DNA of 64,000 nt from JADGRF01 sp036382515. Lineage in GTDB: Bacteria > Myxococcota_A > Polyangia > Polyangiales > JAFGIB01. The stretch lies in NCBI GenBank assembly GCA_036382515.1, contig DASVHQ010000119.1, positions 1-64,000 of the forward strand, written 5' to 3'. The notes below the pieces were generated by a model. It was not told the origin of the DNA, did no database searches, and worked only from the letters and a program-made list of their open reading frames with translations. Every line of letters starts with the position of its first letter. Within the stretch, counting starts at the first letter, position 1. Positions 43,235-51,468 of this stretch are shown here, piece after piece. The translations under genes and the position numbers were made by a program.

Positions 43235-44098
43235 ATGCGGACACGCGGCAACGTTGCGGCGCGCCACGCGCTCGGGGTCTGCATGGTGCTTGCGCTGGCC
43301 GGTGGCCACGGCTGCGAGCACCACGACTACTCCAAGGAGAAGGGGCCAAGCTTCGCGAGCCCATCGGCTGCGCCGCCAGCAGCTGCAGCCCCAGCCAAGG
43401 CGGTGCTAACCGGCTTCGTGCGCCTCGCCGACGGCGCCACGCTGCCCTCGTATCCGGCCGAGGCGATGGAGCGCGTCGTCACGACGCATGGTGATCCGGT
43501 CACGTTCCCTCCGATCTGCACGCCGCCCAAGAAGACCGACCGCATGCCCGTGCGCCTCACGCCCGACGGCAAGCTGATCGGCGTGATGATCGCCGCCAGC
43601 GAGTTCAAGCGTTCGCCCGAGCGCGCGGCGAAGACCTACGACGTGGTGATCAAGGATTGTCGGCTCACGCCGAGCCTGGTCGTCGCCATGAAGGGCGACA
43701 GCCTGAGCATCAAGAACCAGGTCAACTTCCCCCTGATGCCCGAGCTCGGTGCGGTGACGCTGAGCAAGACGCTGATGCCCGGCCAGGACAAGGAAGTGAA
43801 GCTCTCCGAGGCGGGCGTCAAGCCCGTGCTGTGTGGCTTCATCGCGCCTTGTGGTCGCACCGACGTGGTGGTGCTCAACCACCCCGTGTACGCCGTGACC
43901 GGGGAAGACGGCAGCTTTCGCATCGACGACTTCCCCGCGGACGAGAACGTGAAGATCGATGCCTGGCATCCGCTGTTCAACTCGCAAGAGCTTTCTCTGC
44001 GCGTGGAGCGCGGTCAGACCAAGAGCGTCGAGCTGACGATCGCTCCGCTCGGTCAGCCCGCGCCGAGCGCGCCTGCTGCGACGCCGACACAGAAGTAA
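43235..44098 (+). CDS. Secreted cupredoxin-like protein at the end of the nuo operon
   Basis: The 287-residue product starts directly after the nuoN stop (TAGATG). It has a signal peptide ending GGHGCEHH, probably a lipoprotein, then a Pro/Ala linker, and a domain with VVIKDCRLTPSLVVAMKGDSLSIKNQ. A late segment, VLCGFIAPCGRTDVVVLNHPVYAVTGEDGSFRIDDFP plus a final DAWHP, resembles plastocyanin-like proteins of the methylamine/cytochrome neighbourhood. The copper-binding Cys-His-Met set is only partly conserved. Its link to complex I is by position only. Confidence 0.72.
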   Translation: MRTRGNVAARHALGVCMVLALAGGHGCEHHDYSKEKGPSFASPSAAPPAAAAPAKAVLTGFVRLADGATLPSYPAEAMERVVTTHGDPVTFPPICTPPKKTDRMPVRLTPDGKLIGVMIAASEFKRSPERAAKTYDVVIKDCRLTPSLVVAMKGDSLSIKNQVNFPLMPELGAVTLSKTLMPGQDKEVKLSEAGVKPVLCGFIAPCGRTDVVVLNHPVYAVTGEDGSFRIDDFPADENVKIDAWHPLFNSQELSLRVERGQTKSVELTIAPLGQPAPSAPAATPTQK

Positions 44099-44225
44099 CC
44101 CGGTCGAACGCATTCGCACCCGGTGCGATGTGTGTGTGTGTCGAGCCCAGCTCCGGGGCCGCGCGGGCCAATCGCGTGCGGGGCGCGGCCGGCGAATCGG
44201 TGTCCGCATCCTGCCACGCGCCGGG

Positions 44226-45281
44226 TCAGTCCAGTGCCCAGAAGCGGGCGATCAAGCGACAGCGGCCGTCACAGCGCGCCTTGCGTAGCAACGAGGTCAC
44301 GTGATGCTCTATGTTCGCCTCGCTGCAGGCCAGCTTCACCGCGATCTCTTTGTTGGCATCGCCCGCGGCGAGGTGGCGCAGCACATCGCGCTCGCGGCGG
44401 GTCGGTTTCCAGTGTGCTGCTGCTCGCTGCAATCGGAGCTCGAGGCCGTCGGCCTGGTCGCGCAGCACGATCACGAAGAGCTCTGGCAAGCCGGGGGCGG
44501 CCACGGGGGTGCTGATGCTCGGGCCGTGCGTGCCGTCGATCGCAGACAGCAGGCGCGCCGTAAGCCCGTGCGGGTCCTGATCGAAGAGCGTGCGTCCGGC
44601 CACGTTTGCGTGGGCGATGCGGCCGGTTGGACGCGCGACGAACGCAGGTGCCCCGAGCAAGTCGAGCGCCGCCGGCAGGCCCAGGCGAGCCGCATTGGTG
44701 TCGAGCAGCATGCGCTGTACGCTAAGCCTGCGCTGCAGGGCGGGCACGAGCGCGGCGAGCAGAGCTTTCTCCCGTTCCTCGAACGGAGTCTGCCGGAAAC
44801 CGCCGACCCAGGCGAGCAGTATGGGCCCGTCACAGATCAGCACGCGTAGCTGGTCGTGATCGGGCACGCCGCACTGCGCCAAGGTTTCTTCCACGCTGCA
44901 GCGCGTGCCGGCCGCGTGGCTGTGCAGCTCTGCAAGCCGGTAGACCTGGTTTCGTTGGGCCGGCTCGGGTTGCAGCAGATTGTAGTGGAAGGGGTAGTGG
45001 CCCTGCCGCAGGGCGGCGTCGTAGGCGCGGACGAAGTCGGCGTCGGTGGAGCTCGCTTCGCCCACGCTCCAGCTGTCATGACCGACACGCAGCGGTCGGC
45101 AGATCGTCAGGTGGGTGCACTCGAGCAGCTGCTGCAGGGCCGGGGCGAGCCACGCTGGGGCCGGCTCCGGCGTGAGCGCCGCTGCGTCCACAGTTGTCAG
45201 GCGTGCTTCGAGCTGCTCGAGCTGTCGCTGGTCGCGACGGCCGAGTGGTTGCAGGGCGGGGATTGGTCGCTTCGTCGCCAC
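44226..45281 (-). CDS. LuxR-type helix-turn-helix regulator
   Basis: The 351-residue product ends in a LuxR/GerE HTH domain (about 290-348), PTRRERDVLRHLAAGDANKEIAVKLACSEANIEHHVTSLLRKA. The N-terminal part has a GAF/PAS-like composition with no clear motif: CRPLRVGHDSW, LRVLICDGPILLAWVGGF. It would act as a sensor-linked transcription factor. Its target is unknown; neighbours on either side are unrelated. Confidence 0.88.
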   Translation of the reverse strand: MATKRPIPALQPLGRRDQRQLEQLEARLTTVDAAALTPEPAPAWLAPALQQLLECTHLTICRPLRVGHDSWSVGEASSTDADFVRAYDAALRQGHYPFHYNLLQPEPAQRNQVYRLAELHSHAAGTRCSVEETLAQCGVPDHDQLRVLICDGPILLAWVGGFRQTPFEEREKALLAALVPALQRRLSVQRMLLDTNAARLGLPAALDLLGAPAFVARPTGRIAHANVAGRTLFDQDPHGLTARLLSAIDGTHGPSISTPVAAPGLPELFVIVLRDQADGLELRLQRAAAHWKPTRRERDVLRHLAAGDANKEIAVKLACSEANIEHHVTSLLRKARCDGRCRLIARFWALD

Positions 45282-45435
45282 GGCACCTCGGGCTAACCCT
45301 AGTAGCGTTCTTGGTCAGTCACAAGTAGGACAAGCCGGCGTCTAGAGAGTGGCCATCGGCACACGGCGAGGCTGGCTGCGCATCCAGCACCCGCCGCCGA
45401 CGGCTGCGGTCATCGGGCGTCCGGGGGATTCGGAG

Positions 45436-45768
45436 ATGATCTGGGGGAGCGTGGTTTCGGCGTTGTTTCGGCACGTGGGCGTCGACGCCTGCCGCCGTTG
45501 GCTGCCCGCGACCGGCTGGCGCCACGCTCAGCCCTGGCCGCTGCTGGCGCAGCGCGGCTCACGGCTGCTCGTCGTCCTGGCGTGTGTCCTGCCCGCACTG
45601 CCCTTCTCCGGCTGCCACCGAGATGGCCCGTGCGCCCGGCGTCGCGCCGAGTTCAGGTCCCAGTGTCAGAGTTGGTGTCCGGTCGAGCTGCGCGGGTCGG
45701 CCGAGGAATGCGCCGTCAGCTGCGAGCGCATGGCTCGAGACTCGGTCAGCTGCCTCAAACGGATGTGA
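45436..45768 (+). CDS. Small Cys-rich lipoprotein candidate
   Basis: The product from ATG 45436 has 110 residues, and GTG 45475 is another possible start. A hydrophobic stretch ends ALPFSGC, a usable lipobox. Seven more Cys follow in about 50 residues (CARRR, CQSWC, ECAVSC, CLKRM), a pattern common in secreted Cys-rich domains. No ribosome binding site is convincing. It is uncertain, but the signal-plus-Cys pattern makes chance less likely. Confidence 0.42.
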   Translation: MIWGSVVSALFRHVGVDACRRWLPATGWRHAQPWPLLAQRGSRLLVVLACVLPALPFSGCHRDGPCARRRAEFRSQCQSWCPVELRGSAEECAVSCERMARDSVSCLKRM

Positions 45769-45783
45769 TGCGATGTTGCGCGA

Positions 45784-45800
45784 CGTGACGCAACGTCACG
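45784..45800. terminator. Small hairpin between convergent genes
   Basis: CGTGACG, loop CAA, CGTCACG, a perfect 7-bp stem, between the Cys-rich gene (ends 45768) and the radical SAM gene (ends 45806). There is no U-tract, so termination is a guess. Confidence 0.4.
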
Positions 45801-45805
45801 CGGCG

Positions 45806-47284
45806 TCACGCGACGACGCGCAGCGCTCTGCGTGTGCGAACGCTCGGCAGCGCCGAGAACGCACGCCGATACGCGCTGAACTTGCCGCCTGCGCGCACGG
45901 CCTCGAGCACGGCACGGCCTTCGCCGAGTGAGCCTTGCGCGAGCACGTACTCCACCCACGCCCAGCGCGCGCTGGTCGCGCGCACATCCACGCGACCCTG
46001 CAGGCCGCGACGCAGCCGGTCGAGCCGGTCTTCCACCACGTCGATGCCCGCAAACGCAGCGCCATCTAGCGGTGTATTGCGCTTGGCGACGAACGGGCTC
46101 ACGCCCAGCGCCAGCGGGTGGATCTTCGAAAGCTCGGTCGCGAAGCCGATCAATTCGTCGATGTCGGCATCGGTCTCGTCCGGCAGGCCGACCATCATGT
46201 ACACCTTCAGGTGGCGCAGGCCATGCGCCTTCACGAGCTCGGCGATGCGCAGGAAGTGCTTCTCCTTGGCCTTGCGGTCGATGCGGTCGCGCAGTCTCTG
46301 GCTCGAGGCATCGAGAGCCGTGGTGATCGCGCGCGCCCCGGCGTTCTTGAGCGCTCCGATGAACGCATCGTTCAGGCGGTCGGGCCGCAGCGACGACAGG
46401 CTGACCTGCCGACCCTGGCTGCCGAGCGTGTTCACGATCTTCACGATCTCGGGGTGGTCGCTGACGGCGGCGCCCACCAGGCCCACACGCATCGCGTCTT
46501 CGGGGATGCGCGCGAGGATGCGCTCGGCCGGCAGCACGCGCATGCCGCCGTTGGTGGAGCGACGCATCACGCAGTACTGGCAACCACGCGAACAACCGCG
46601 CTCGGCCTCGAGCAGGAACATGTCGGAGAGCTCGGTGTTGGGCGTGCGGATCGGCCCCCAGGCAGGCAAGCGTTCGTCGTCGGCCTGCGCGATGTGTGGC
46701 AGCTCCTGTCCGTGCAGGCTCGGCACGAAGCAGGATGGAATCTCGCGCGCCAGTGTTTCGAGCGCCTCCTGTCGGTTGCGCGCCGTGAACAGCACGTCGA
46801 GCACTGCGTGCACGGTCTGGTCGCTCTCGCCCATCAGGATCGCGTCGGCGAACGGCGCGAGCGGCAAGGGGTTACTGTTGGTGAGCGGCCCGCCGCACAG
46901 CACGAAGGGATGGCGCTCCGAGCGCTGCTCCGCGAGCGCCGGCATGCCCGCGAGCTCCAGGGTCTGGACAACGCCCGCCAGCTCGATCTCGTAGGCCACC
47001 GACAGCGCCACGACCGGGTAGTCACCGACGGGACGCTGGGCCTCGTAGGTGAGCAGCGGCACACGCGTGCGTTTGTAGTCTTCGAGGTCGTCCGGCAGGA
47101 ACGCCCGCGCTGCGCTGCGCCCGGGGCTCTCGTTGATCTCGCGGTAGATGGTTTGGAACCCGAGCGACGACATGCCCACGTGGTAGGGGCTCGGGTACAC
47201 GAGGGCCACGCACTGCGCCGCATCCTTGTGGATGGTGCCCAGCTCTTGCGCCAGTCGAGCCCTGATCACGCCGCGCGGGTCCAT
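45806..47284 (-). CDS. B12-binding-domain radical SAM protein (TIGR03960-like)
   Basis: The 492-residue product has an N-terminal cobalamin-binding-like region (about 1-190; YPSPYHVGMSSLGFQTIY, VVALSVAYEIEL, FVLCGGPLTNSNPLP). A radical SAM core (about 225-440) has the cluster motif CSRGCQYC (about 233-240) and GLVGAAVSDHPEIVKIV. In other bacteria this family is often next to or fused with TIGR03936 and rng. Here rng is 25 kb away. The reaction is unknown. Its start lies just inside a long inverted repeat region. Confidence 0.9.
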   Translation of the reverse strand: MDPRGVIRARLAQELGTIHKDAAQCVALVYPSPYHVGMSSLGFQTIYREINESPGRSAARAFLPDDLEDYKRTRVPLLTYEAQRPVGDYPVVALSVAYEIELAGVVQTLELAGMPALAEQRSERHPFVLCGGPLTNSNPLPLAPFADAILMGESDQTVHAVLDVLFTARNRQEALETLAREIPSCFVPSLHGQELPHIAQADDERLPAWGPIRTPNTELSDMFLLEAERGCSRGCQYCVMRRSTNGGMRVLPAERILARIPEDAMRVGLVGAAVSDHPEIVKIVNTLGSQGRQVSLSSLRPDRLNDAFIGALKNAGARAITTALDASSQRLRDRIDRKAKEKHFLRIAELVKAHGLRHLKVYMMVGLPDETDADIDELIGFATELSKIHPLALGVSPFVAKRNTPLDGAAFAGIDVVEDRLDRLRRGLQGRVDVRATSARWAWVEYVLAQGSLGEGRAVLEAVRAGGKFSAYRRAFSALPSVRTRRALRVVA

Positions 47285-47368
47285 CGCGGGAATGTGTCAT
47301 GCGGCGCGGGGTTCGACCATGCGATGTATTCACGGACGAGGGGGGCGATCGGCGAACGCCGCGCGGGA

Positions 47369-47513
47369 GGGGGTTGCGATTCGGGCCCGACAGGGTCCCC
47401 CCAGGGCGCGCGGCCGGCCTCGCAATGCGTATGTCAATGACGAGTTGCATCGGGCTCGCCGCTGGCGCGCGCCAAGCGGGGACCCACCGCGTCGGGCCCG
47501 AATCGCAACCCCC
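47369..47513. repeat. 145-bp inverted repeat with perfect 23-bp arms
   Basis: The arms at 47369-47391 (starting GGGGGTTGCG) and 47491-47513 are exact reverse complements. Inside them, further pairing is possible (GGGTCCCC on one side with GGGGACCC on the other, then a GCGCGCG block on each side), so the whole could fold into one long hairpin. It lies between lepB's 3' end and the 5' end of the radical SAM gene, both minus strand. Confidence 0.85.
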
Positions 47514-47592
47514 GCCGCGACGGCGTCACGTCGCGTCGTGCTTCGTTGCCCACCGAGCACCCTGACAGCGGGCACCACGCCAGCGCCACCAG

Positions 47593-48327
47593 CTACCGAA
47601 TCTTGTGGAACATGCGCGGCCAGCGCAGCCCCTCGGGCCCGCTCGACCAGTAGATCGCCAGCGCGCGCCCCTTGATCCGGTTGACGGGAATCGCGCCCAC
47701 CATCGGGTTTCGGCTGTCGTTGCTGTGATCGCGGTGATCACCCAGCACGTAGATGTGCCCGGGCGGCACCTGCGTGGGGATCGGCTCGGGCATGGCCCGG
47801 GCGGTACTGAGCAGGAAACTGTGGTCACCCACCTTCGATTCGTACACGCGGCAGTCCGGTTGCAGCTGACCGACGCCCGCGCTGCACGGCCCCACATCGG
47901 CCAGCGGCAGGGGGTTGCCGTTGCGGTACACGCGGTCGCCGCGCATCTCGATGAAGTCGCCGGCCACGCCGATCACACGCTTGACGATGTCGACGCCGTC
48001 GGCCGGGCTCTTGATGATCACCACGTTGCCCACGTCGGGAGCGCCCCAGCTGACCTCGGCTTGATCGCGCAGCGGCAGAAAGAGCCCGTACGAGAACTTC
48101 GAGACCACCACGCGGTCGCCGTTGAGCAAGGTGGGCTCCATCGACGGACCCTCGATCTCGAAGGCCTCGAACAGCGCCGTGCGGATCACGAGGGCCAAGA
48201 GCACCGCGCCGCCGATCGTCTTGAGGTTCGCGGCGATGCGCTCCCAGCGGCTCGGGTCCATCTCGTTGATGTTACGCGGCGCTGCGGGCTGCGAGATCTT
48301 CTGCGCGGGGTCTGCGGGGCTGCTCAT
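47593..48327 (-). CDS. lepB: Signal peptidase I
   Basis: The 244-residue product has a short Pro-rich N-terminus and one membrane helix (about 42-60). The catalytic Ser sits in EIEGPSMEPTLLNGDRV, the Lys in DIVKRVIGVAGD, and the box GHIYVLGDHRDHSNDSR comes later. It cleaves signal peptides at the periplasmic face. ATG 48327 overlaps the miaE stop by 4 bp. An insert of about 40 residues with two Cys (GPCSAGVGQLQPDC) lies before the last boxes, as in many Gram-negative enzymes. Confidence 0.95.
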   Translation of the reverse strand: MSSPADPAQKISQPAAPRNINEMDPSRWERIAANLKTIGGAVLLALVIRTALFEAFEIEGPSMEPTLLNGDRVVVSKFSYGLFLPLRDQAEVSWGAPDVGNVVIIKSPADGVDIVKRVIGVAGDFIEMRGDRVYRNGNPLPLADVGPCSAGVGQLQPDCRVYESKVGDHSFLLSTARAMPEPIPTQVPPGHIYVLGDHRDHSNDSRNPMVGAIPVNRIKGRALAIYWSSGPEGLRWPRMFHKIR

Positions 48328-48911
48328 CCATGTACCTGTGGGCCAAGGGGAAGATGCCGTGCGATGCCGGCTTCGCGCTCGGCCAGCGTGGCGAGGCGCG
48401 CGCGCGTCTCGGCCTTGCCGAAGCAGTCGGCGCTGAGCGACGAGAAGAGCGCGAAGTGGCGTGCCTCCGAGGCCATCAGCTCTCGGTAGAAGTTGCGTAG
48501 GTCGGCGTCGCGCAGCTGATCGGCCAGCAGCCGGAAGCGCTCGCACGAGCGCGCCTCGATCAGCGCGGCGCACAAGAGCTTGTCCATGAGCGGCGGGCGA
48601 CCTTCGTGGTGATCCTGGCGAGCTGCCGCCGACAGGCGCGTGACGTAGCCGTCGGATGCGGGCAGACCCATGCGCAGCTGACGCGTTGCCAGGTGCTGGT
48701 GCACCTGCGCGAAGTGCTCGACCTCTTCCTGGGCCAATGCGTAGAGCGGAGCGACCAGCTGCGGCTGCTCCCCGGCGTAGCGCGCACACAGAGCCAACGC
48801 GCTCTGCGCGGCCTTGATCTCGCAGTGCGCATGGTCCGACAGCAGGCTGCCGAGATCGGCCTGGGCCGCTTCTACCCAGGACGGATCGGTTGGCGTCAGC
48901 AAAGCGAGCAT
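48324..48911 (-). CDS. miaE: tRNA 2-methylthio-N6-isopentenyladenosine hydroxylase
   Basis: The 195-residue non-heme di-iron enzyme hydroxylates ms2i6A37 in tRNA. It has the ferritin-like pattern of metal ligands in HCEIKAAQSAL, LAQEEVEHFAQVH, EARSCERF and SEARHFALF. Length matches the family. It is the first gene of the miaE-lepB pair, read leftwards, with an overlap of 4 bp. Confidence 0.93.
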   Translation of the reverse strand: MLALLTPTDPSWVEAAQADLGSLLSDHAHCEIKAAQSALALCARYAGEQPQLVAPLYALAQEEVEHFAQVHQHLATRQLRMGLPASDGYVTRLSAAARQDHHEGRPPLMDKLLCAALIEARSCERFRLLADQLRDADLRNFYRELMASEARHFALFSSLSADCFGKAETRARLATLAEREAGIARHLPLGPQVHG

Positions 48912-49030
48912 GGGGCGAGCCTAGCGGCCTTGCAGTGGGCAAGCGCGACGGCGGCGGCCGCGGATCGATACCACGAGCGGCCGCGGCCGGCAGGCCGCAA
49001 CACGCAAGCTTTGAGCCCGCCCCGCAGGTG

Positions 49031-49043
49031 GGTGTACCCTGGC
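49031..49043 (+). promoter_or_regulatory. GGTGTACCCTGGC motif before the FGE-type lipoprotein gene
   Basis: The same 13-mer occurs at 54628-54640 before another lipoprotein gene. It contains TACCCT, a possible -10 box. The start codon at 49051 is 7 bp downstream of the motif, so transcripts would have almost no leader. Confidence 0.4.
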
Positions 49044-49050
49044 TGCTAGC

Positions 49051-50004
49051 ATGACGCGCAAGCTATTGGCACGCTGGGAGTGGGTCAAGGACACGGGTGG
49101 TTCGGCCGGCGTTTTGCTGGTGATCGCGCTGTTTGCAGGCTGCGGCTCCGCGCCGCCACCACCACCACAGACCGACCCGTACGGGCCGCGCGTCGCGCAG
49201 TGTGTCCAAATGCCCCATCCGGTCAGCGACATGGCCGAGGCGCACATGGTCGCGATGGACGCCGGTCCTGCGGTGCTTGGTTCCACCGAGGCCGAGCGGG
49301 CCCAGGCGCGCCGGGACTACGGGCAGGGTGGCGAGAAACTGTTCTCCGACGAAGCTCACGTGCGGCGCGCCCATCTCAGTGCGTTCCGCATCGACCGCAC
49401 GCCCGTCACGATTGCCGCGTACCGCGAGCTGATCGAAGCGTGCGGGATCACGCCGCCGAACGTGCAAACGCTGACCCAGGCCGCATGGAACGCGCTGCAG
49501 CAGCGCCTGCACCTCAGCCACGGCTACGCGCAGATCGCGCGCTTTCTGTGGGACGACCACGACCCGCCGCCGGACCACGCGCGTCACCCGGTGGTGTTGG
49601 TCAACCAAGATGAGGCTGGCCTGTACTGCGCATGGCGCGGTGCGCGCTTGCCGAGTGCGGACGAGTGGGAGCGCGCGGCGCGTGGCCAGCAGGGTCGCAT
49701 CTATCCGTGGGGCGACGGCTACGACCCCTTCCGCGTGAACACGGCCAAGCGCGCCACCGGTGAGCCGTTGCCGGTGGCCTCGCTGCCACAGGGCGCCACG
49801 CCCGACGGCATCTTCGATCTCGGCGGCAACGTGTACGAGCGCACGGTCAGCCCGGTGCCGGGCCGCAAGCACACGTTCGTGGTCAAGGGCAACGGCTGGG
49901 ACGGTCGCGGCGGCTACGGTCGCGGCGCGGCGGCGCTCGCAGTGCAAGCCGACGCGCGCAGCGTGAACCTCGGCTTCCGCTGCGCGAGCGGCGAGGCGCA
50001 GTGA
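49051..50004 (+). CDS. FGE/SUMF1-domain lipoprotein
   Basis: The 317-residue product has a lipoprotein signal (LFAGC), then a formylglycine-generating-enzyme-like (C-type lectin related) domain. FRIDRTPVTIAAYRELIEACG, HPVVLVNQDEAGLYCAWRGARLPSADEWERAARG and YPWGDGYDPFRVN are visible, with a final NLGFRCA. The catalytic Cys pair of true FGEs is not seen, so a binding or structural role is more likely. It overlaps the start region of tsaB closely (1 bp apart). Confidence 0.85.
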   Translation: MTRKLLARWEWVKDTGGSAGVLLVIALFAGCGSAPPPPPQTDPYGPRVAQCVQMPHPVSDMAEAHMVAMDAGPAVLGSTEAERAQARRDYGQGGEKLFSDEAHVRRAHLSAFRIDRTPVTIAAYRELIEACGITPPNVQTLTQAAWNALQQRLHLSHGYAQIARFLWDDHDPPPDHARHPVVLVNQDEAGLYCAWRGARLPSADEWERAARGQQGRIYPWGDGYDPFRVNTAKRATGEPLPVASLPQGATPDGIFDLGGNVYERTVSPVPGRKHTFVVKGNGWDGRGGYGRGAAALAVQADARSVNLGFRCASGEAQ

Positions 50005-50005
50005 C

Positions 50006-50725
50006 ATGACGCGTTGCGTGCTGGCATTCGACACCTCGACGGAGCTCACATGCGTGGCCGTCACGCGTGCAGGGCAGCTGCTCGCCGAGGCCAGCACGGT
50101 GTCGGCCGATCGGCATGCGCAGACCCTCTTGCCGCGGGTCGAGCACTGCCTGCAGCAGGCGGGTCTGCGCGTTTCGGACCTCGACCTCTTCGTGGTCGGC
50201 GTGGGCCCGGGCTCGTTCACGGGTGTGCGCGTGGGCCTGGCCACCGCCAAGGGTTTCGCGCTCGCCACTGGCAAGCCACTGCGAGGCGTGTCCTCGCTGC
50301 CCTTGCTCGCGCGGCCCGCAGCGTCGCCGGGCAGCCTGGTCGCGCCGCTGCTCGATGCCCACAAGGGCGAGGTGTTCGCAGCCCTGTACGAACCCGATCC
50401 GGCCGGCGCGCTGCAAGTGCTGCTGCCTGCGTTCAACGCCACGCCCGCACTGGCCGCGCAGCGCTTGCTGCTCGCGGCGGCCGGCCGCCCCGTGCGCGTG
50501 CTCGGCGCCGGCCTGCGGCGCTACCTCGCAGAGCTGCAACCCGTGCTCGATGCAGCCAGCACCGAGCTGCTCGACCCGAGCTTCGACGTGCCTTCGGCCA
50601 GCGAGCTCGCGGCGCAAGGGCTCGCCTCGTTCGAGGCCCAGGGCCCGTCCGATCTCGTGCACCTTTTACCGCTGTACTTGCGCGGCAGCGACGCCCAGCT
50701 GCCCAAGGCCCCGTTGCGGCTGTGA
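50006..50725 (+). CDS. tsaB: tRNA threonylcarbamoyladenosine synthesis protein TsaB
   Basis: The 239-residue ASKHA-fold protein begins VLAFDTSTELTCVAV, has LLPRVEHCLQQAGLRVSDLDLFVVGVGPGSFTGVRVGLATAKGFA as in the family, and lacks the metal-binding His pair of TsaD. It works with TsaD and TsaE to make t6A37 in tRNA. It lies 1 bp after the FGE-type gene, so the two share an operon. Confidence 0.93.
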   Translation: MTRCVLAFDTSTELTCVAVTRAGQLLAEASTVSADRHAQTLLPRVEHCLQQAGLRVSDLDLFVVGVGPGSFTGVRVGLATAKGFALATGKPLRGVSSLPLLARPAASPGSLVAPLLDAHKGEVFAALYEPDPAGALQVLLPAFNATPALAAQRLLLAAAGRPVRVLGAGLRRYLAELQPVLDAASTELLDPSFDVPSASELAAQGLASFEAQGPSDLVHLLPLYLRGSDAQLPKAPLRL

Positions 50726-50796
50726 GCGGCAGGCTCTTGGCTTTGGGCGCAGCCAGCGCGTAAGGTTGCTACGTTCTTTCGCCGGAGGGTTCGCTC

Positions 50797-51282
50797 ATGC
50801 CGTCGTTCGACGTGGTCTCCAAGGTCCAGATGCACGAAGTCGACAACGCTTTGTTGCAAGCGCAGAAAGAGGTCATCACGCGCTACGACTTCCGCGACAC
50901 CGGCGCGAGCATCGAGCGCACGGACGAGGGCATCGTGCTGCGCGCCAACAGCGAAGGTCGCGTGGAGGCGGCGCTCTCGGTGCTGCAGGAGAAGTTCGTG
51001 CGTCGCAAGCTCTCGGTGCGCAGCCTCGAGGTGCAGAAGACCGAGAAGGCGTCGGGCGGCACCTTTCGTCAGCTGCTCAAGCTCAACCAGGGCATCGACA
51101 AAGACAAGGCACGCGACGTCGTGAAGTACCTCAAGGACCAGAAGCTCAAGGTCCAGTCGGCCGTTCAGGGCGACGCCGTGCGCGTGAGCGGCAAGCAGCG
51201 CGACGACCTACAGGACTGCATGAAGGCGCTGCGCGCCCACGACTTCGGCATCGACCTGCAGTTCGAAAACTTCCGCGAGTAG
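50797..51282 (+). CDS. YajQ-family nucleotide-binding protein
   Basis: The 161-residue protein opens MPSFDVVSKVQMHEVDNAL and has ITRYDFRDTGASIER, LNQGIDKDKARDVVK and a final LQFENFRE, as in YajQ/UPF0234. The two ferredoxin-like repeats bind nucleotides; in some bacteria the family binds cyclic di-GMP. A GGAGG site precedes the start. Confidence 0.94.
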   Translation: MPSFDVVSKVQMHEVDNALLQAQKEVITRYDFRDTGASIERTDEGIVLRANSEGRVEAALSVLQEKFVRRKLSVRSLEVQKTEKASGGTFRQLLKLNQGIDKDKARDVVKYLKDQKLKVQSAVQGDAVRVSGKQRDDLQDCMKALRAHDFGIDLQFENFRE

Positions 51283-51468
51283 GGCGGGTTTGCGCGCGCC
51301 CGGGTCGCGTTGCGCTCAGCGCGCGCTGCTCACCGGAGCTAGCGCTCATGTTTTCAAACCGTGCACAGAACCACACGCGAGGAAAGGCCCTGAGCTGGGT
51401 ACGGGCGGGTGCACGAACGGGCCGACCGCCGCGAGTCTGGGCCAGCGCCGGTTCGCGAGTTAAGGCCC

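Noticed and set aside
44124..44142. Short GT dinucleotide run
   Set aside because: Only about six units, in a spacer, with no other structure; not worth a separate feature.
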